The notes under the pieces are model-generated. The model saw nothing but the letters and a program-made list of their open reading frames with translations, did not search any database and had not been told where the DNA came from. The position numbers and the translations under genes are program-made. DNA of 64,000 nt, taken from Trichoplusia ni (lineage: Eukaryota > Arthropoda > Insecta > Lepidoptera > Noctuidae). Position 1 is the stretch's first letter; every line of letters begins with the position of its first letter. Below, piece after piece: positions 20,415-33,300 of this stretch. Location: contig NC_039492.1 in assembly GCF_003590095.1 (NCBI RefSeq), forward strand, positions 7,812,001-7,876,000, in the 5' to 3' direction.

Positions 20415-22349
20415 TTGGCTAGTTGGTTTTTAATGGTCCTTATTCATTCAATCGAACTGCCCGAGAGCCAAACAGAGTTACATAGTAGAATAAATATGAT
20501 ATACCAGTAAATACTTGAAACATCAATTCCCATTAAATTCTTAAAACAACTGAACGAAATCTTTACAATGATTAAATAAACAAATTGTTTTTCAGACGCG
20601 TTATAATATAATTATTGGTTTGAAATTTGCTACATTTTTATTATTTCTGTATTCACTTAAATAAATACCAATTCACTCTCATATTCCTACATTTTATATT
20701 TTTCTAATGCAAGCAAGCTTTAATAAAAGGGAACTTACATTATAAGAAGCAATTCTATTATTTTTTTAATACATATTTCATTTTTAATATTATAAAAAAT
20801 CTAGAAAATGTATAAATTCACAACCTATTAAATTTGTCTATTAATAATCCATGTGATTATGATTTTTATATTAATAATTATTATATTTTTCGAATATTTC
20901 TTTCTCTAGAGAAACTATTTGCAAACAATTTATTAATTTAATTATATTTATATGATTGTTCTTACTGCAGGGGTTTAGGCCTTCTAGTTTATAAAATTTA
21001 TGACTATTTATTTATTTTTATTATAACTTCAATTTTGGATATTTTTAGTGTCTGGTTATCAGTCACATAAATATAAAATATTAAGTTATTTATTATCTCC
21101 GAAAACGTAAAGAGAGTTTACATAGAAAATATTTTTGCTCTGATTTTATAAGATTGAAATCTACATATTTTGATAAAATCTATTTGAAAATAATTATAAC
21201 AGGAAAATAGTTATCTATAAATAATATTTTACTTTTTAGTCCTTCATAAATTATATGTATAACATTCTGATTTTATAATTATTTAATCTGTTAAAAACTG
21301 AAGAGCTAATTCTTGGCTCACTTATATTTTTTTTTTCCAAAATTAATCAATATTATATCTCTGAAACATGGTAGCTACAATAACTTAGAATTTCAAATTT
21401 ACAACAAGTCTTTTTAAATTATTGTCATAATCAACATTTATAAACAAATCATTCCATAATAAGTTTTTGTGGTAGGTTTAGACTATTGAAGGCAAATTCC
21501 TACACAGAAAAATATATAACCACACCCTACAAGAAAAGAATACCTTGTCTATTGACTTACATCTTCAGAACTTTTGAACTAGATTACTATCATTACACAT
21601 TCTATCTCTTTCTGTTCTTGACTTTTTTTTCAACTTTAACATGTATGCGGGTTTTCAGAAGACTACATATTATTAACAAATTTACACGGCCCTAGTAGAC
21701 TCTTTCTTGAAGTGGTAGACGGATAGGCATTTAATTTGTTTTCTTGTACATTATGACCACTGATAGACAGATAGCCATTTTCTTTGTATTCTAGTATATT
21801 ATGAATCTATTTGGGATGCTTACTTCTTCCCATTTGTAAGGTACTATTACAAAATTTCATACATTATTACCAAACTCCAAGAAAGGGTTATGTTTTCTGC
21901 AAGTATCATTAAATGTAATATTCTTTATAACCTCATCACTTGAACCGTTGAATGGCTTTGCATATTTTTTTTCTCTTTCTGCCTTTTGATTACCCACATT
22001 TACGGTTCGAAATGCATAAAAGTTAAGTAATTCAGTGTCTAGTCCAAAAGTTCTGGCTCCTTCACATCGATTAACCAAACACCAATACACAAGCATTTTA
22101 CATACATTTCTTATTGAATTAACATTACTATAAAATATAGCAAGAAAATCTAAAGACTAACACACAACGAGTTCCTTTATTACCAATTATAGCTATGAAA
22201 ATAATATAATTGTTCCCTTTAACATTTTATATATTTTATCCGAAGCAAAATTGGCTTTTTGTGTAACGACAATAACTTTGTCCGAATCGTTTTGTGAAAC
22301 CGCAGCTTAAAACTCCACAAGACTGATTTGTATTATGAGCTGTTGAATT

Positions 22350-22444
22350 AGGACTGTAGCCATTGTGGGAGCGAGATGGAGCTATACTGTTTGTATTGGC
22401 ATCTCGCTTTTAAGGAGAACGATGCGATACAATGCTACAGTCCT
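22350..22444 (+). mobile_element. Short MITE (family M3)
   Basis: 95 bases with inverted ends AGGACTGTAGC and GCTACAGTCCT, and an inner hairpin GCGAGATG...CATCTCGC. Related core text occurs at 31445-31520 and, inverted, at 58733-58790. Confidence 0.5.
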
Positions 22445-23240
22445 TCTTTAAATGCAGAGGACATAGGACCAAAATTGGTCCTTGGAGACGAAAATATGTT
22501 TCTTTCTTGGTCTAATCTGTTTCATATGAAAATATGACAAAGCATCCCTTTCAAGAATACAATCCTAATCCTCTATATTCCACTCAAATAAACCTATCAT
22601 TCAGAATCAAACCATTTCTAAGCTATCTTTTATAATTAATTTATTTATTGTCTTAATTATTGTCGTAGTAAGATAGGAAAGCTCGATAAAATATTAACCA
22701 GTATAATTAAGATATATATTTTCGCTATTCTTGAGATTTTGGGAAATATATTTTTTTCTCAATTTTTTTTTAATCGTCTCTAATGATAGTTAGAGAGGTA
22801 AAGTATGGACCACTGCAATCTTAAATAAACTAAGTTCAAATGAAACTATTTAGATATGGATAAGGATATGCGAGTATAATATCTTTACTACTAAATTGTC
22901 TAAAGATTAAGATTGACCACCATTAAATTATGGGGCGTATTCCTTTAATAAAAATTGTTTTTTTAAAAGCACAGCCAAAATTTCGCGGTGGATTCGATAT
23001 AATTTTGTTTCTACATACAATTGTTCGATTCGTGCTTACTTGAAAACTTCGCCATCTTCAAGCCTATATAGGGACCTACATCTTTCTAACCTAAACACAA
23101 TCTAATTATTAGAACTTCCATCCAAAGGCCATTCTCGTGGTGTTCAACATTTACAAACATTCCTATAGAAACTACAGCATTCTATCTCCAACATCTCTTT
23201 ACATAACACGCGATTATAGTCTTAATTGACATTAGTTTTC

Positions 23241-23246
23241 TTTATT
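23241..23246 (-). terminator. Candidate transporter poly(A) signal
   Basis: AATAAA on the minus strand about 85 bases after the transporter stop codon. Another AATAAA lies at 23316-23321, only about 8 bases after the stop, which would leave almost no 3' UTR. Confidence 0.4.
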
Positions 23247-23328
23247 CTTCTTTAATTTTTCCTTTCAAATCTACAACATCCTACATATCAACCAGAAACT
23301 TTCAAGTAAACACGATTTATTAAACCTT

Positions 23329-24393
23329 TTACCTTTTTGGGGAAAGACTTTGAACGTAATTTGGGTCCATCTCGTCCAAGTCCTTACCTTTGGTCTCTGG
23401 AACACAGCAGACCACAAAGCAGAGACCTCCTACACTTATAGACGCGTACAACCAAAACGCTCCATGTAACCCCAATGTTTGTTGAAAGTCCACAAATGTC
23501 TTCACTCCAACGAAAGCGCAGAGGTAGCTGAATGCCGTCGCCATCGCACTGCCAAACGCCCTGTACTCCAACGGAAACAACTCCCCAATCAACAGCCAAG
23601 ATATTGGACTCATGCCTAGTGAAAAGGCTATAGTGAACACCAAGACGCAGAGCAAAGGAATCCAGTCATTCTGTCCTATTGTCTGATGGAACATTACATT
23701 CTGAATTCTTTGATTCCGATGCACTTCCTCGTAATACGCGTAACTTCCGAACCCTGCTAATGCCATGGACATTAACACTGAACTAACTATCAGTAACGGT
23801 AGACGACCAACAGTGTCAATGAGTAACCCAGAGAGGCAAGAAGCAAGTAATTGGACGAAGGACACAGCAATCGCTGCACCATGAGGATTCATACCACCGA
23901 AAGTCTTTCTGAATATCGGAACAGCGTAAAATGAGAACGCATGGGCGCCAGAAAATCGTTGAAACATCATAAGACCACACGTCACTAATATTGGTCCTAG
24001 CAGCCTATTCATGGTCCTGACATCCAAAGAGTTAATGAACTGACTCCCAGACATTTGGCTCTGCCTTTGACTGAAGTTCTTACTAGCAAGAACATTTGTG
24101 CGTATGGTCGCCAACTCTTGAGCGACGTCTGAATTTGGGCCTCGTAACCAGAGTAGGCTCTTGTAAGCTTCTTCGTCTTTTCCTGTTAGAACGAGATAGC
24201 TTGGCGTTTCTGGTATGTATAGCACGGTACAAAAGAGAAGTAAAGGAGCAGCGGATATGCACAATGCGAGTTGTTGCCAGTCGAGGTAGGCGCCGATGGT
24301 GAAGCTGAAGAGGACGCCAAGATGGCCGACTATTTTGAGGACGGCGCTGAGACAGCCGCGGATGTCTGGCACCGAGATCTCGCTGATGTAAAC
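23329..24393 (-). CDS. Tret1-like transporter, last exon (segments 4-12)
   Basis: Acceptor TTTTCAG then GTTTACATC, phase 0; 354 codons plus TAA (23331-23329). It starts VYISEISVPDIRG, the segment 4-5 loop typical of insect trehalose/sugar porters. PETPSYLV (protein residues 481-488) replaces the usual Pro-Glu-Thr/Ser-Pro-Arg. QRFSG (565-569) replaces the usual Q-Q-L/F-S-G of segment 7. PISWLLIGELFP (683-694) and PETKG (752-756) are normal. The C-terminus is short (SLSPKR). Confidence 0.95.
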   Translation of the reverse strand, partial: VYISEISVPDIRGCLSAVLKIVGHLGVLFSFTIGAYLDWQQLALCISAAPLLLFCTVLYIPETPSYLVLTGKDEEAYKSLLWLRGPNSDVAQELATIRTNVLASKNFSQRQSQMSGSQFINSLDVRTMNRLLGPILVTCGLMMFQRFSGAHAFSFYAVPIFRKTFGGMNPHGAAIAVSFVQLLASCLSGLLIDTVGRLPLLIVSSVLMSMALAGFGSYAYYEEVHRNQRIQNVMFHQTIGQNDWIPLLCVLVFTIAFSLGMSPISWLLIGELFPLEYRAFGSAMATAFSYLCAFVGVKTFVDFQQTLGLHGAFWLYASISVGGLCFVVCCVPETKGKDLDEMDPNYVQSLSPKR

Positions 24394-27300
24394 CTGAAAA
24401 TAAAAGTTAATATATTAAATAGGAGAAGTAAAACATGAGGTCAAAACTGTTACACAAGGAATAATGTAAAAATATATAAAGATTTAATCAAAGCCTAACT
24501 AAACAACCAATAACGCTTTTTGAAAATTGTAGATATTACTTTTCCAAGAGATACTTAATAATTGACTAAATAAAAATAACAAATTACGATGAATTAATGC
24601 AAAACAAATCTTTTTATAAGGATCGAAATGGTGTGACTTAATGGGAGAGGCTTTTGTCAAAATCTATCTATCTTATATCAAGTTAAGATATTTCTAATAT
24701 CAGATTATGGAATGGCCAAAATCTTTTTCATTAAAACTTGTACTCAACCCAAATAATTCTTGATAACTTAGTATTTAAATCGCTACGAACAGATTAAGTA
24801 AACGACAAATTAATTAAATTTTAACCACTTTGAAACTAATAAATAAGTAATTCTATCGTCTAAAGTTTCCTTTTGAGAGAAAATTTCAGAATTAGCGGGG
24901 CCAAGTTGTGCCTAGAGGGACCCACTAGAGTTATGAGCCGAATACACAAGTTATATCAAGTTTTGGACTTTGTCAATTATAAGTAGGGTGCTCAAGTTTT
25001 TGTAACTACAGTAACAGAAATTTGGAAACGTTTCTACAAAAGTAATTCACTTTTCTTGCTATGAAAATTTGTTTTAGAAGTTTTGTTAGTCGTAGCATTC
25101 ACCTGTCTTTTGTTCTAATATTCCTATTTCTTTTAAATTTATATTTAGACCGATAGTATCGGTTGAAAGTTTTGATATTATAAGTCCAAAATTAGGTTTT
25201 TAAACTTATTTCTTTGTAATAACTTAAATAATTTATCATAAAATCCATTATAGGCAATAACATTTTAATTAGAAACGAAACTCTACGTAATGAAACAACT
25301 AAGTTTGTCTTCCAAAAGCATAAGGCGTGGTCACTTTACTAATTGCCTGAAACTTGCGGGTAAGGAAATTGGTCCTTTGAATCCAAAATCCATAAATAAG
25401 GAAATTGAAACCTATTTCCCAGATTTAAAGTTACATTTCTCTCGACACGATTCAGATTGAAATGTTTGAACAAATCTTAACTTCTAATGAATTACTTGAC
25501 AGCTCTCTTTGTTAAACGCCGAAATATATTTTAACTAAGACTGTTCAAAATAATAACTGAAATTTTCAGAATATCTATCGATATTAGAGACTTTGAGGCA
25601 GCCCTACACTTTTTATCCTTAATATATTAATAATATAAATATTTTAGGAACGTTGCGTGTATAAATCTTGTCAAACGAATATAGAATATTCACACTTTTT
25701 GTCTATTTAGGCTTTCTTTTATAATTCACAAAGTTGTAGATACTTCTGTGATAATGATATCGACTCGATCGTTTTATTGATTTTACTTGGTTGTAGCCCT
25801 TTTTAACACTGCTAGACATTTCATTAATCAAGTCAAAATAATGTATAAAGAGGTTTACTGCTGAACATATTAAACCGCCCCTAAGTTTTCAGTCAATGAA
25901 CTTGAGTTGGTGCCAGGTGGTGCCAATGGGAATTGACAAAGAATTTAGGAAAAACCTTTGGCAAACTGTAGGGGCCATTAAGTGTACCGTCACACTTGCA
26001 ATCGTCTTAGTAACCAACTCCAAGCACTCCTACACTGGCAAAGAGGAAACTAGGACCAAATGACTCACCTGCGACAACATAGTCAATATAGAGCAGCAGA
26101 ATCCTCCGAGGAAGGCTGTGATGCACATCATTCTCACTGACGTGGCGACTGTAGTTAGGAGCCACGAGAGACTGCAGGGAGCCGCAGCTAGGGACAGCAC
26201 CCGGCGACGCCCGTGACGCATTGCTGCTCCTCCTGCCATGCCACCGAATAATGCGCCTGGAAGGACCAGAAGTTTTGTCAATTGATTTATGGTATAGTGT
26301 TATGTGACGTATAAAAAAAAAGATGTTCCTTTTTTTAGTGGGATATTGTTGGTAGATATAAAAAAAATTACTCGAGTATTAGAGGAAAAAAAAACTTTAG
26401 GTACATTATTTGTAGGGTCTTGGTCACAGCCAGACATGAGTCTTTACAAAATTTTATTTTGGAACTGAACCTGAATAGAAGCTCTTTCGTCAACTGCTGA
26501 AAGAGAATACGCAGAAAGAAAATTATTTACGGATTGTAAATAATGTACATAAACAGCTTTGTACATATCTGGATCTATAACCGGATCATCAAAGATCAAT
26601 AAGTCTGCATCTAGTTGCCTCTCTTAAACCAGAAATGTATCAAAAACTAATAAGCTAACTACTGAAGCTACCAACTGCTAAAAAGAAAACAAAACATTCG
26701 TTGTATCGTTCGGTTTTCTTCGCAACTACGAGTATATGGAGAAATATTTATCTTGAAGTTATACTCTTTGAGCCCCGACATGGAAACTTCGAAACAATTT
26801 ATGGCATAAAACTAATGAGTTCATATCTCATATACCAAGAATTTTAATTAAACTTGGTTTTCATAAGCCAAAGTGAGTTATAGAGCTGACTTCTACGCTC
26901 CGACATACCTTTAGATTTAAGTAGATTGTACGTACCCTAAGAATAAAAAAAACGAGAAGCATTACGTAATTGCTCAAAAGTTTGAAAATTTGCCTATAAC
27001 TGGTACGGTATGTTTATTTTCCAAATAAAACTTATTGCACTGACAATTGAAAACCATATTATTTGTCGATGAAGAATTATGTTCTCATGGATATACAGTT
27101 TACTAAGTATTTTAATGATTTATATTTGACCTTAACTAAAGCTAAGCCTCTCTGTTGATAATATCTGAGTAAAGTGATTTATTGAAATGATAAACCAAAC
27201 TTTAAACAGTATTTATTCGTATTACAAAACTAGAGATCGACTTGTGATACCGTCTTACATCATTTCATCACTAGGTCTCCTACCGGATACATGACTACTG

Positions 27301-30300
27301 AAATGAAACTACTTTTACGGATTTTATCGCGGTTTAATTTTAGATTTTAGTTCCCGACGTTTCGAAACCTTTGCCGGTATCATGGTCACGGGCAGACCGA
27401 AACGTCGGGAACTAAAATCTAAAATTAAACCGCGATAAAATCCGTAAAAGTAGTTTCATTTCAATGTCTAACATTCGCGTAAACCTAAGAAACCACTACA
27501 TGACTACTATTACGTTTTCGGCAAAATCGAGTTAGGAAACTTTCAATTGTTTTGAATCCATCGTAAACGCTTATAAAAATGATTTACTCATTAACAGTTT
27601 ACTTACGTGTATTTGGGATAGTCCATGTTTCAGGCCAAACTAGAGTCCTTAACCATGAGCTGACGCGACGGCAAGCAAGCGTACCGAAATTTGAATTTGA
27701 AGTTTATAGAAATGTAACTTACCTATATGGGCTATAATTATGACATAAACAGCTTAGAGCGCACATAATATTGTCCTAAGTACTTAAATACGTTAAATAT
27801 TTACGCAAATGATTATGACCGTGTTTGAGTACCTATAATGGGTCTTTAATGACTGTGGCTGTACCAATATTATGGTATTATAATGTTTTTATTGCAAACA
27901 TTTATGAGGATATGAAACTTCTCAATTAAAATTTTGATAAGAAGGAGACGGAGCCAGGAGACAGGTTTATTGATCGTAAATTTCACTTAGATAGCTGTTT
28001 CTACTACCTATGGAACCCATTAGGGCTGATGGCTGCCGGAGTAGCGGGATTGTTGTGGGTCGAAAGTGTGACCGTGGCCAGAGCCACAAAGACAAGGGTA
28101 TCAAGGGTCTGAGTGGACACTATTCGTGCCATCGAAAACTATAATCAATTGCTATAAAAAGTCCTTACACTAACTACTCCGTACAACCAAGTTCTTTACA
28201 TTAAATGAACATCAACAGACTTACCAAGGAAAGACAAGGAGGCTAACCACGAGGCTTGTTGGTCGGTAAGCTGGAAGTCTCTCCTGGTGGCGTTGGCTCC
28301 GGGGCCCTGGAGCGAGGCGATGGCAGGGGAACTGTACCCTTTACCAAGCCCTGCTGAAAACGGAGCCAGGGAGACGGCCAGAGCTGCTAATACCTGAAGA
28401 AATAGAAATGAGGTATAGGTTAGAAAAAACTTTCAAGCATGAAGAATTAAACGTAATCTATGCTTTATACTAATATATAAAGCTGAAGCTGATCTCAGGA
28501 ACTACTGTTTCGAATTAAAAAAATATTTTGTGTTGAATAGACCATTAGGTAATCAAGGAAAGCTATAGGCTATATAACATCACACTGCGACTAATAGGAG
28601 CGAAGTTACAATGGAAAATGTGGAAAAAACGAAGAAAAATTATTCATCTTTGAGGGCTTCCATTGCGTGCGCTGCGAAAATAGTTCAAGATCTTCTAACC
28701 ACGTGGACAAAGTCGGGGGCAACAGCTAGTCTTAGATGTAATCCTTGTGTCAATGTTCCACAAACATTCAAGTCCATGTAACACAATTTTATCATCTTGG
28801 TAGAACGTGTTCCACACTCCAATTTTTCCTCCTATCGCTTCCAAATCTCAAAGTTTCGTTCACCAACAATCTCGATGAGCAGGTAATGCAATATTTTTTA
28901 ATGTGGACTCAATCTATTCTACGTCACGTCCGTACGTGCCAACCTACCGTTTGTACGTTACGAAAAATACAAAGAGTGTGCAAACAAACAAACAGAACTC
29001 TTAACAATATTGTTTGAACGAGAATATTGATACGCCGATATTTACCCGAAATTTGTATAAAAGACACGTTTTGTGTATTTTAATAAGGAACTTTTTTGTT
29101 TGTGTTTCGGACGGTCTGTACCGGCCACGACGTGGTGCGTGTTTGCTCTGGTGCAAATATCGTTTGATTTACATTGGATTTTGTATCTTGTGTCGCAGGG
29201 GGTTCACAAACATTCAAGTCACATGCACAAGATACCCTGACTTAGATCAGTCAAAATCTCACTTCACAATCTCATTTTTCCACATGGTAAGGCGGTTGCC
29301 ACTAATTGGAGGTCAAAATCGTTGGGTATCGAAAACTTGCGTCGTCTTATGAACGGGCTTATGCTTTTTGTACACGACGCAACGCAAATCTGCGTTAACC
29401 CATGACTTTACATTACAATTGACAACCACGTCAAAATCTTTCAGGCGTTCGATAGGTACGTCTTTAGAGGTTCAAGTCAACATGTGCCATATTTGTGTTG
29501 CCTCCTGTATGAAAAACCTAAATTAAACATGACTTTGCAGTTTCCGAAAAGCCGTAAACCACTACTATACAATACGTTCCAAAAACAACAAAAAAGGTCG
29601 AAACCTCTTTACAGTCACTAATTAAAACAAACCGAACAGATGCAATTATTTTTTTGCAACACTTAACAACTTGTAACTGCGCCCTACTTAGCAAACGTTT
29701 TTTGCATATTAATTGATGGAGTAATTAATATCGGTTGCAGCTTTTAAAACAATATTGGTTGTGGGTGTTGCGGTGGTGTTTATCTTGATATTGTATACGA
29801 GTATGGTCTGTTTGGACTAAAGGCTGGGTAAACGCATTGTGGATAAATATAGCCTTGGTGATGTAATAATCGGGGAATCTGGTGTTTTGTATTTATTTTG
29901 CAGTAAGTAATGGTGTCTCCTGCTTTTTTTCGTATCTTTATACTCATTGCTGACGGTCGTGATCTCCTGTCTCTAGAGCAATGCTTTTTAAAAACACTAC
30001 TTCATCATTTTCTTAATTTTAAGATCTATATGTCATGTACAGCGGATTTGGTCTGTGTTCAGCGTTGTAACCGTAGCGCGATCAATCGCATTTTTAAATA
30101 GAGTTCAACATTAATTGTAAAAAGGTTTGACCCAAGCCTCGATGGATGGGGTTTGGGATCGAATTAGATCGCGCTATGGTTTAATTACATTTGAAACTAT
30201 ATATATTTTTGTAAATTTTTATTTATTGTGAATCGAAAGTATTATTATATATATCCCCGTTCATCAGAACCCTTGGAAATTCATACAGTCTGTCTAGTGA

Positions 30301-33300
30301 GGTTAAATAAAAGGGCTTATATATAAGGCCTTAAAACGCAAAATAAATAAGCGGAATACATTTTTTTTGGTTAGCTTTGCTAGGTTCATATGTGGGCCAA
30401 AAGTCTCAATTTTTTTCCAAACTTGTCTACCTGTTCTGAAGAAAAATAACTTTTCCATATCAAATGCCAAAGATGCGAATTTTAGTACAGTTCACGGTTC
30501 AAAACACTTTTATTTGCAACAGCTTCGTCATCTTTTTCAGGCTTTCAATACCTCAATACAAAGTGGCCGCAACTAAAAAACCGACGAAAAAACCATCACA
30601 AAACTCCGTAAAAAAAGAGCATCGATCCTGCCCCATGTGTATGCAATCAAAAATTTTCCGCATCGCAAAGGGGTGGCGAAAATACCCGGCGAACCGGAGT
30701 TCGGGTCGTTGTGAAGTTTTTACGAGGGGGTGATGGGGGGTAGAGGGAGAGGGCAATAATCCCTCACTCGTTAGTCGCCCTAATGAGCTTCGTAAACCGT
30801 GAGTAACAAGTTTTCGGAAATCAAGCTTTGTGAGTCGAGGGGATGGTAGTAGAAAAACATTCGTTAGAGATCTATAAAGATGTTGCTATGTGGATAGAGG
30901 TAGCGTTCTCGGAACTAAGTGACGGAAAATTTGTACCCCGAGGATAAATAAAATTATCTAAATTATACATTATTTGTAAGTAAGTAAGTATAACCTTTGT
31001 ACATTGATACTTACTATCAATGTACAAAGGTTATACACATGCGTAATTATATAAAGCTCACATGCACCCTAGTCCATAGTGTAACGTGTCTGAAAAACGG
31101 CTTATTTTTTAGCTTGCTTAGAACATAAGCTTATTTTTTGATTTTGATTCTTAAGTAAAAAGTAAAAATTGAAGGAAGATTGAAGCATCAGAAAATTGCA
31201 TGAATTACATCAAATCAGATTAATTTACAACTAATTCTTTCATAACACATTTTCGCCTTCATCGTACTAGACTCCGTTCTAACCACGCAATACCAAAACA
31301 CAATCGTAAAACGTAAATTACGTAATTGCGGTCTACTTTCCCAACATTTCCATCAACAGTTGTATCTATTGGGAAATTAACTTACAGTGTCAGCTCGATC
31401 CATTAGCTATTACCTGAACTTTTACTACAAACATTTAGAACAAGACTGTGGACGGAGTGGGAGCGAGATGCCGCTACGAAGAGTTTATCACTGTCTCGCT
31501 TCTTTAATGGAAACTGTTCTGTTTTAAGTGCTGATGGTGGAGGCACAGGTGTCTGTAATCCTCTAAGGTAAGCCGCTCATCTAAACTGGCATTTTCATCG
31601 AGTGAATAGTTTTCACGCAAAGCTCTTGTTGTAGTTTGTTTATCATTAAAAGTTCATTTTTATCAAAATTGCCGTTTTTAACTAATGACCTTTTTGTAGA
31701 TAGATTTGGTGATTGAATGGATAAAACTAATTGGTCTGTTGTGAAAACCATCGTACTTAAGATTCATCATCATCATCATCATTTAAGTAAACTTGTTATT
31801 GAGTTGTGTACTTGTTTGTTTTGTAATAACCGTTTAATTAAATAATATAAACAAAGAAGCTAAAACTAACGCATTTATTTGGTTAGAAACTTTTTTTTTA
31901 TAAATAAATAAATAAAATGCGGACAACATCACATACATTGATCTGAACCCAAAGTAAGTTGCTAAAGCACTTGTGTTATGGAATTCAGATACAACGAAGG
32001 TACCACAAACACCCAGACCCGAGACAATGTAGAAATAAGAATTTTTACATTGACCCGACCGGGGATCGAACCGGGACCTCAGAGCTAGCGACACCTTGAA
32101 ACCGGTGCGTACGCCACTCGACCACGGAGGTCGTCCTTACTTAATATTTATTATTTAAGAATAGCTAACATTGCGTTGCCAAAACACTAATACAATTATA
32201 CTTACGACGAGACTATACGTATACCAACTGTCTTTTAGTAACTTATAACAATGGTAAATCTGAGAAAGTGACCTTAATTGGTACCCCATGGCAAGATATA
32301 TTTTTCTTCTTTGACATTTCTAGTACAATCAATGTACTCTAACGCAAGTACTTATTGTATCTCTGATATTCACCAGATTTGAGTATAACGTGACCGAAAA
32401 AGACGCAACAATAAAAATAGATCCACCCACAATTCAATCAATCAAAACAATAGAACATCCACCCAAAATTCAAAACATCCTACTATCATAAAGCTCAAAA
32501 AAATCATACTTAATCTCCAAAAACTCCATTACAGCGAATTCCCTTTCAATCTATCCAAAATTACTCCGACCATCTAACAATAGACGATGAGTGCTTAAAA
32601 TTGACCGACACTGGTCTCGATCGAGAACAAAATTGAACAAAGGCTGGCAAAAATGGAAAATAAACAATACGACAAAAGGCTGTAGCGAGGTCGATAATCA
32701 CAGATGGTTTTAGAACTCCAGATACGATTGCGATAACAGAAATTGGGAAATTAATAGGGATTTTATTGTATGGACTGAAAGCTAAAATATGCAAATCAAG
32801 ATATTTGGCAATTTCGGGATTTCAATTGGCTGGTATTTTGTTTTTACTTCCGAAATGCGGACGTGATGAACTGAAATTTCATAGAGTTTGGCTTAGTAGT
32901 TTATATTTGACATGCTGTACACATGAACCTTCTAATTGTTAAATGAGTTTTCTTTGGAATCGGAAATACTACCCCATATTGGTCTAGACTATAAATAAAT
33001 CAAAAATCAACAATTTGGATGAAATCTTTTGGGACCATCTAGTCTCAGCAGATTCACCTAAATACTACATTTTCCAAGGAGCGACTGCCTTTCTAGCCTC
33101 CAAAACCCATTTTAGACCGAAATACCAATATAATGCAGTCAGATCATCCATCAAAATCAATATCAAAATCTGTACCAATTTAAGATCCTGTAGATACGTA
33201 GAACACGGCAAGCTCAATTGCCAAAGAGCGTAATCCAGTATCTTGCTGATGTATGCACCCTCTAATAAGCCGCAATCCGAGCAAATAACAAGATTCGTGC

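Larger units (their letters stand above)
17731..23240. other. AT-rich convergent intergenic region
   Basis: Lies between the 3' ends of JHEH (plus) and the transporter (minus). It is very AT-rich, especially 20500-21700. Recognised contents are MITEs at 19924-20101, 20098-20414 and 22350-22444. A 79-codon minus-strand frame at 21857-22096 has unremarkable composition and no motif. I see nothing else. Confidence 0.65.

Noticed and set aside
23384..23599. Second minus-strand frame inside the transporter
   Set aside because: It is an out-of-frame shadow of the transporter's last exon, which has clear family motifs.
24096..24302. Plus-strand frame opposite the transporter exon
   Set aside because: Antisense shadow of real coding sequence.
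30988..31036. microRNA precursor
   Set aside because: 22-bp perfect arms with a 5-base loop are too short for a standard pre-miRNA, and perfect pairing suggests a recent inverted duplication.
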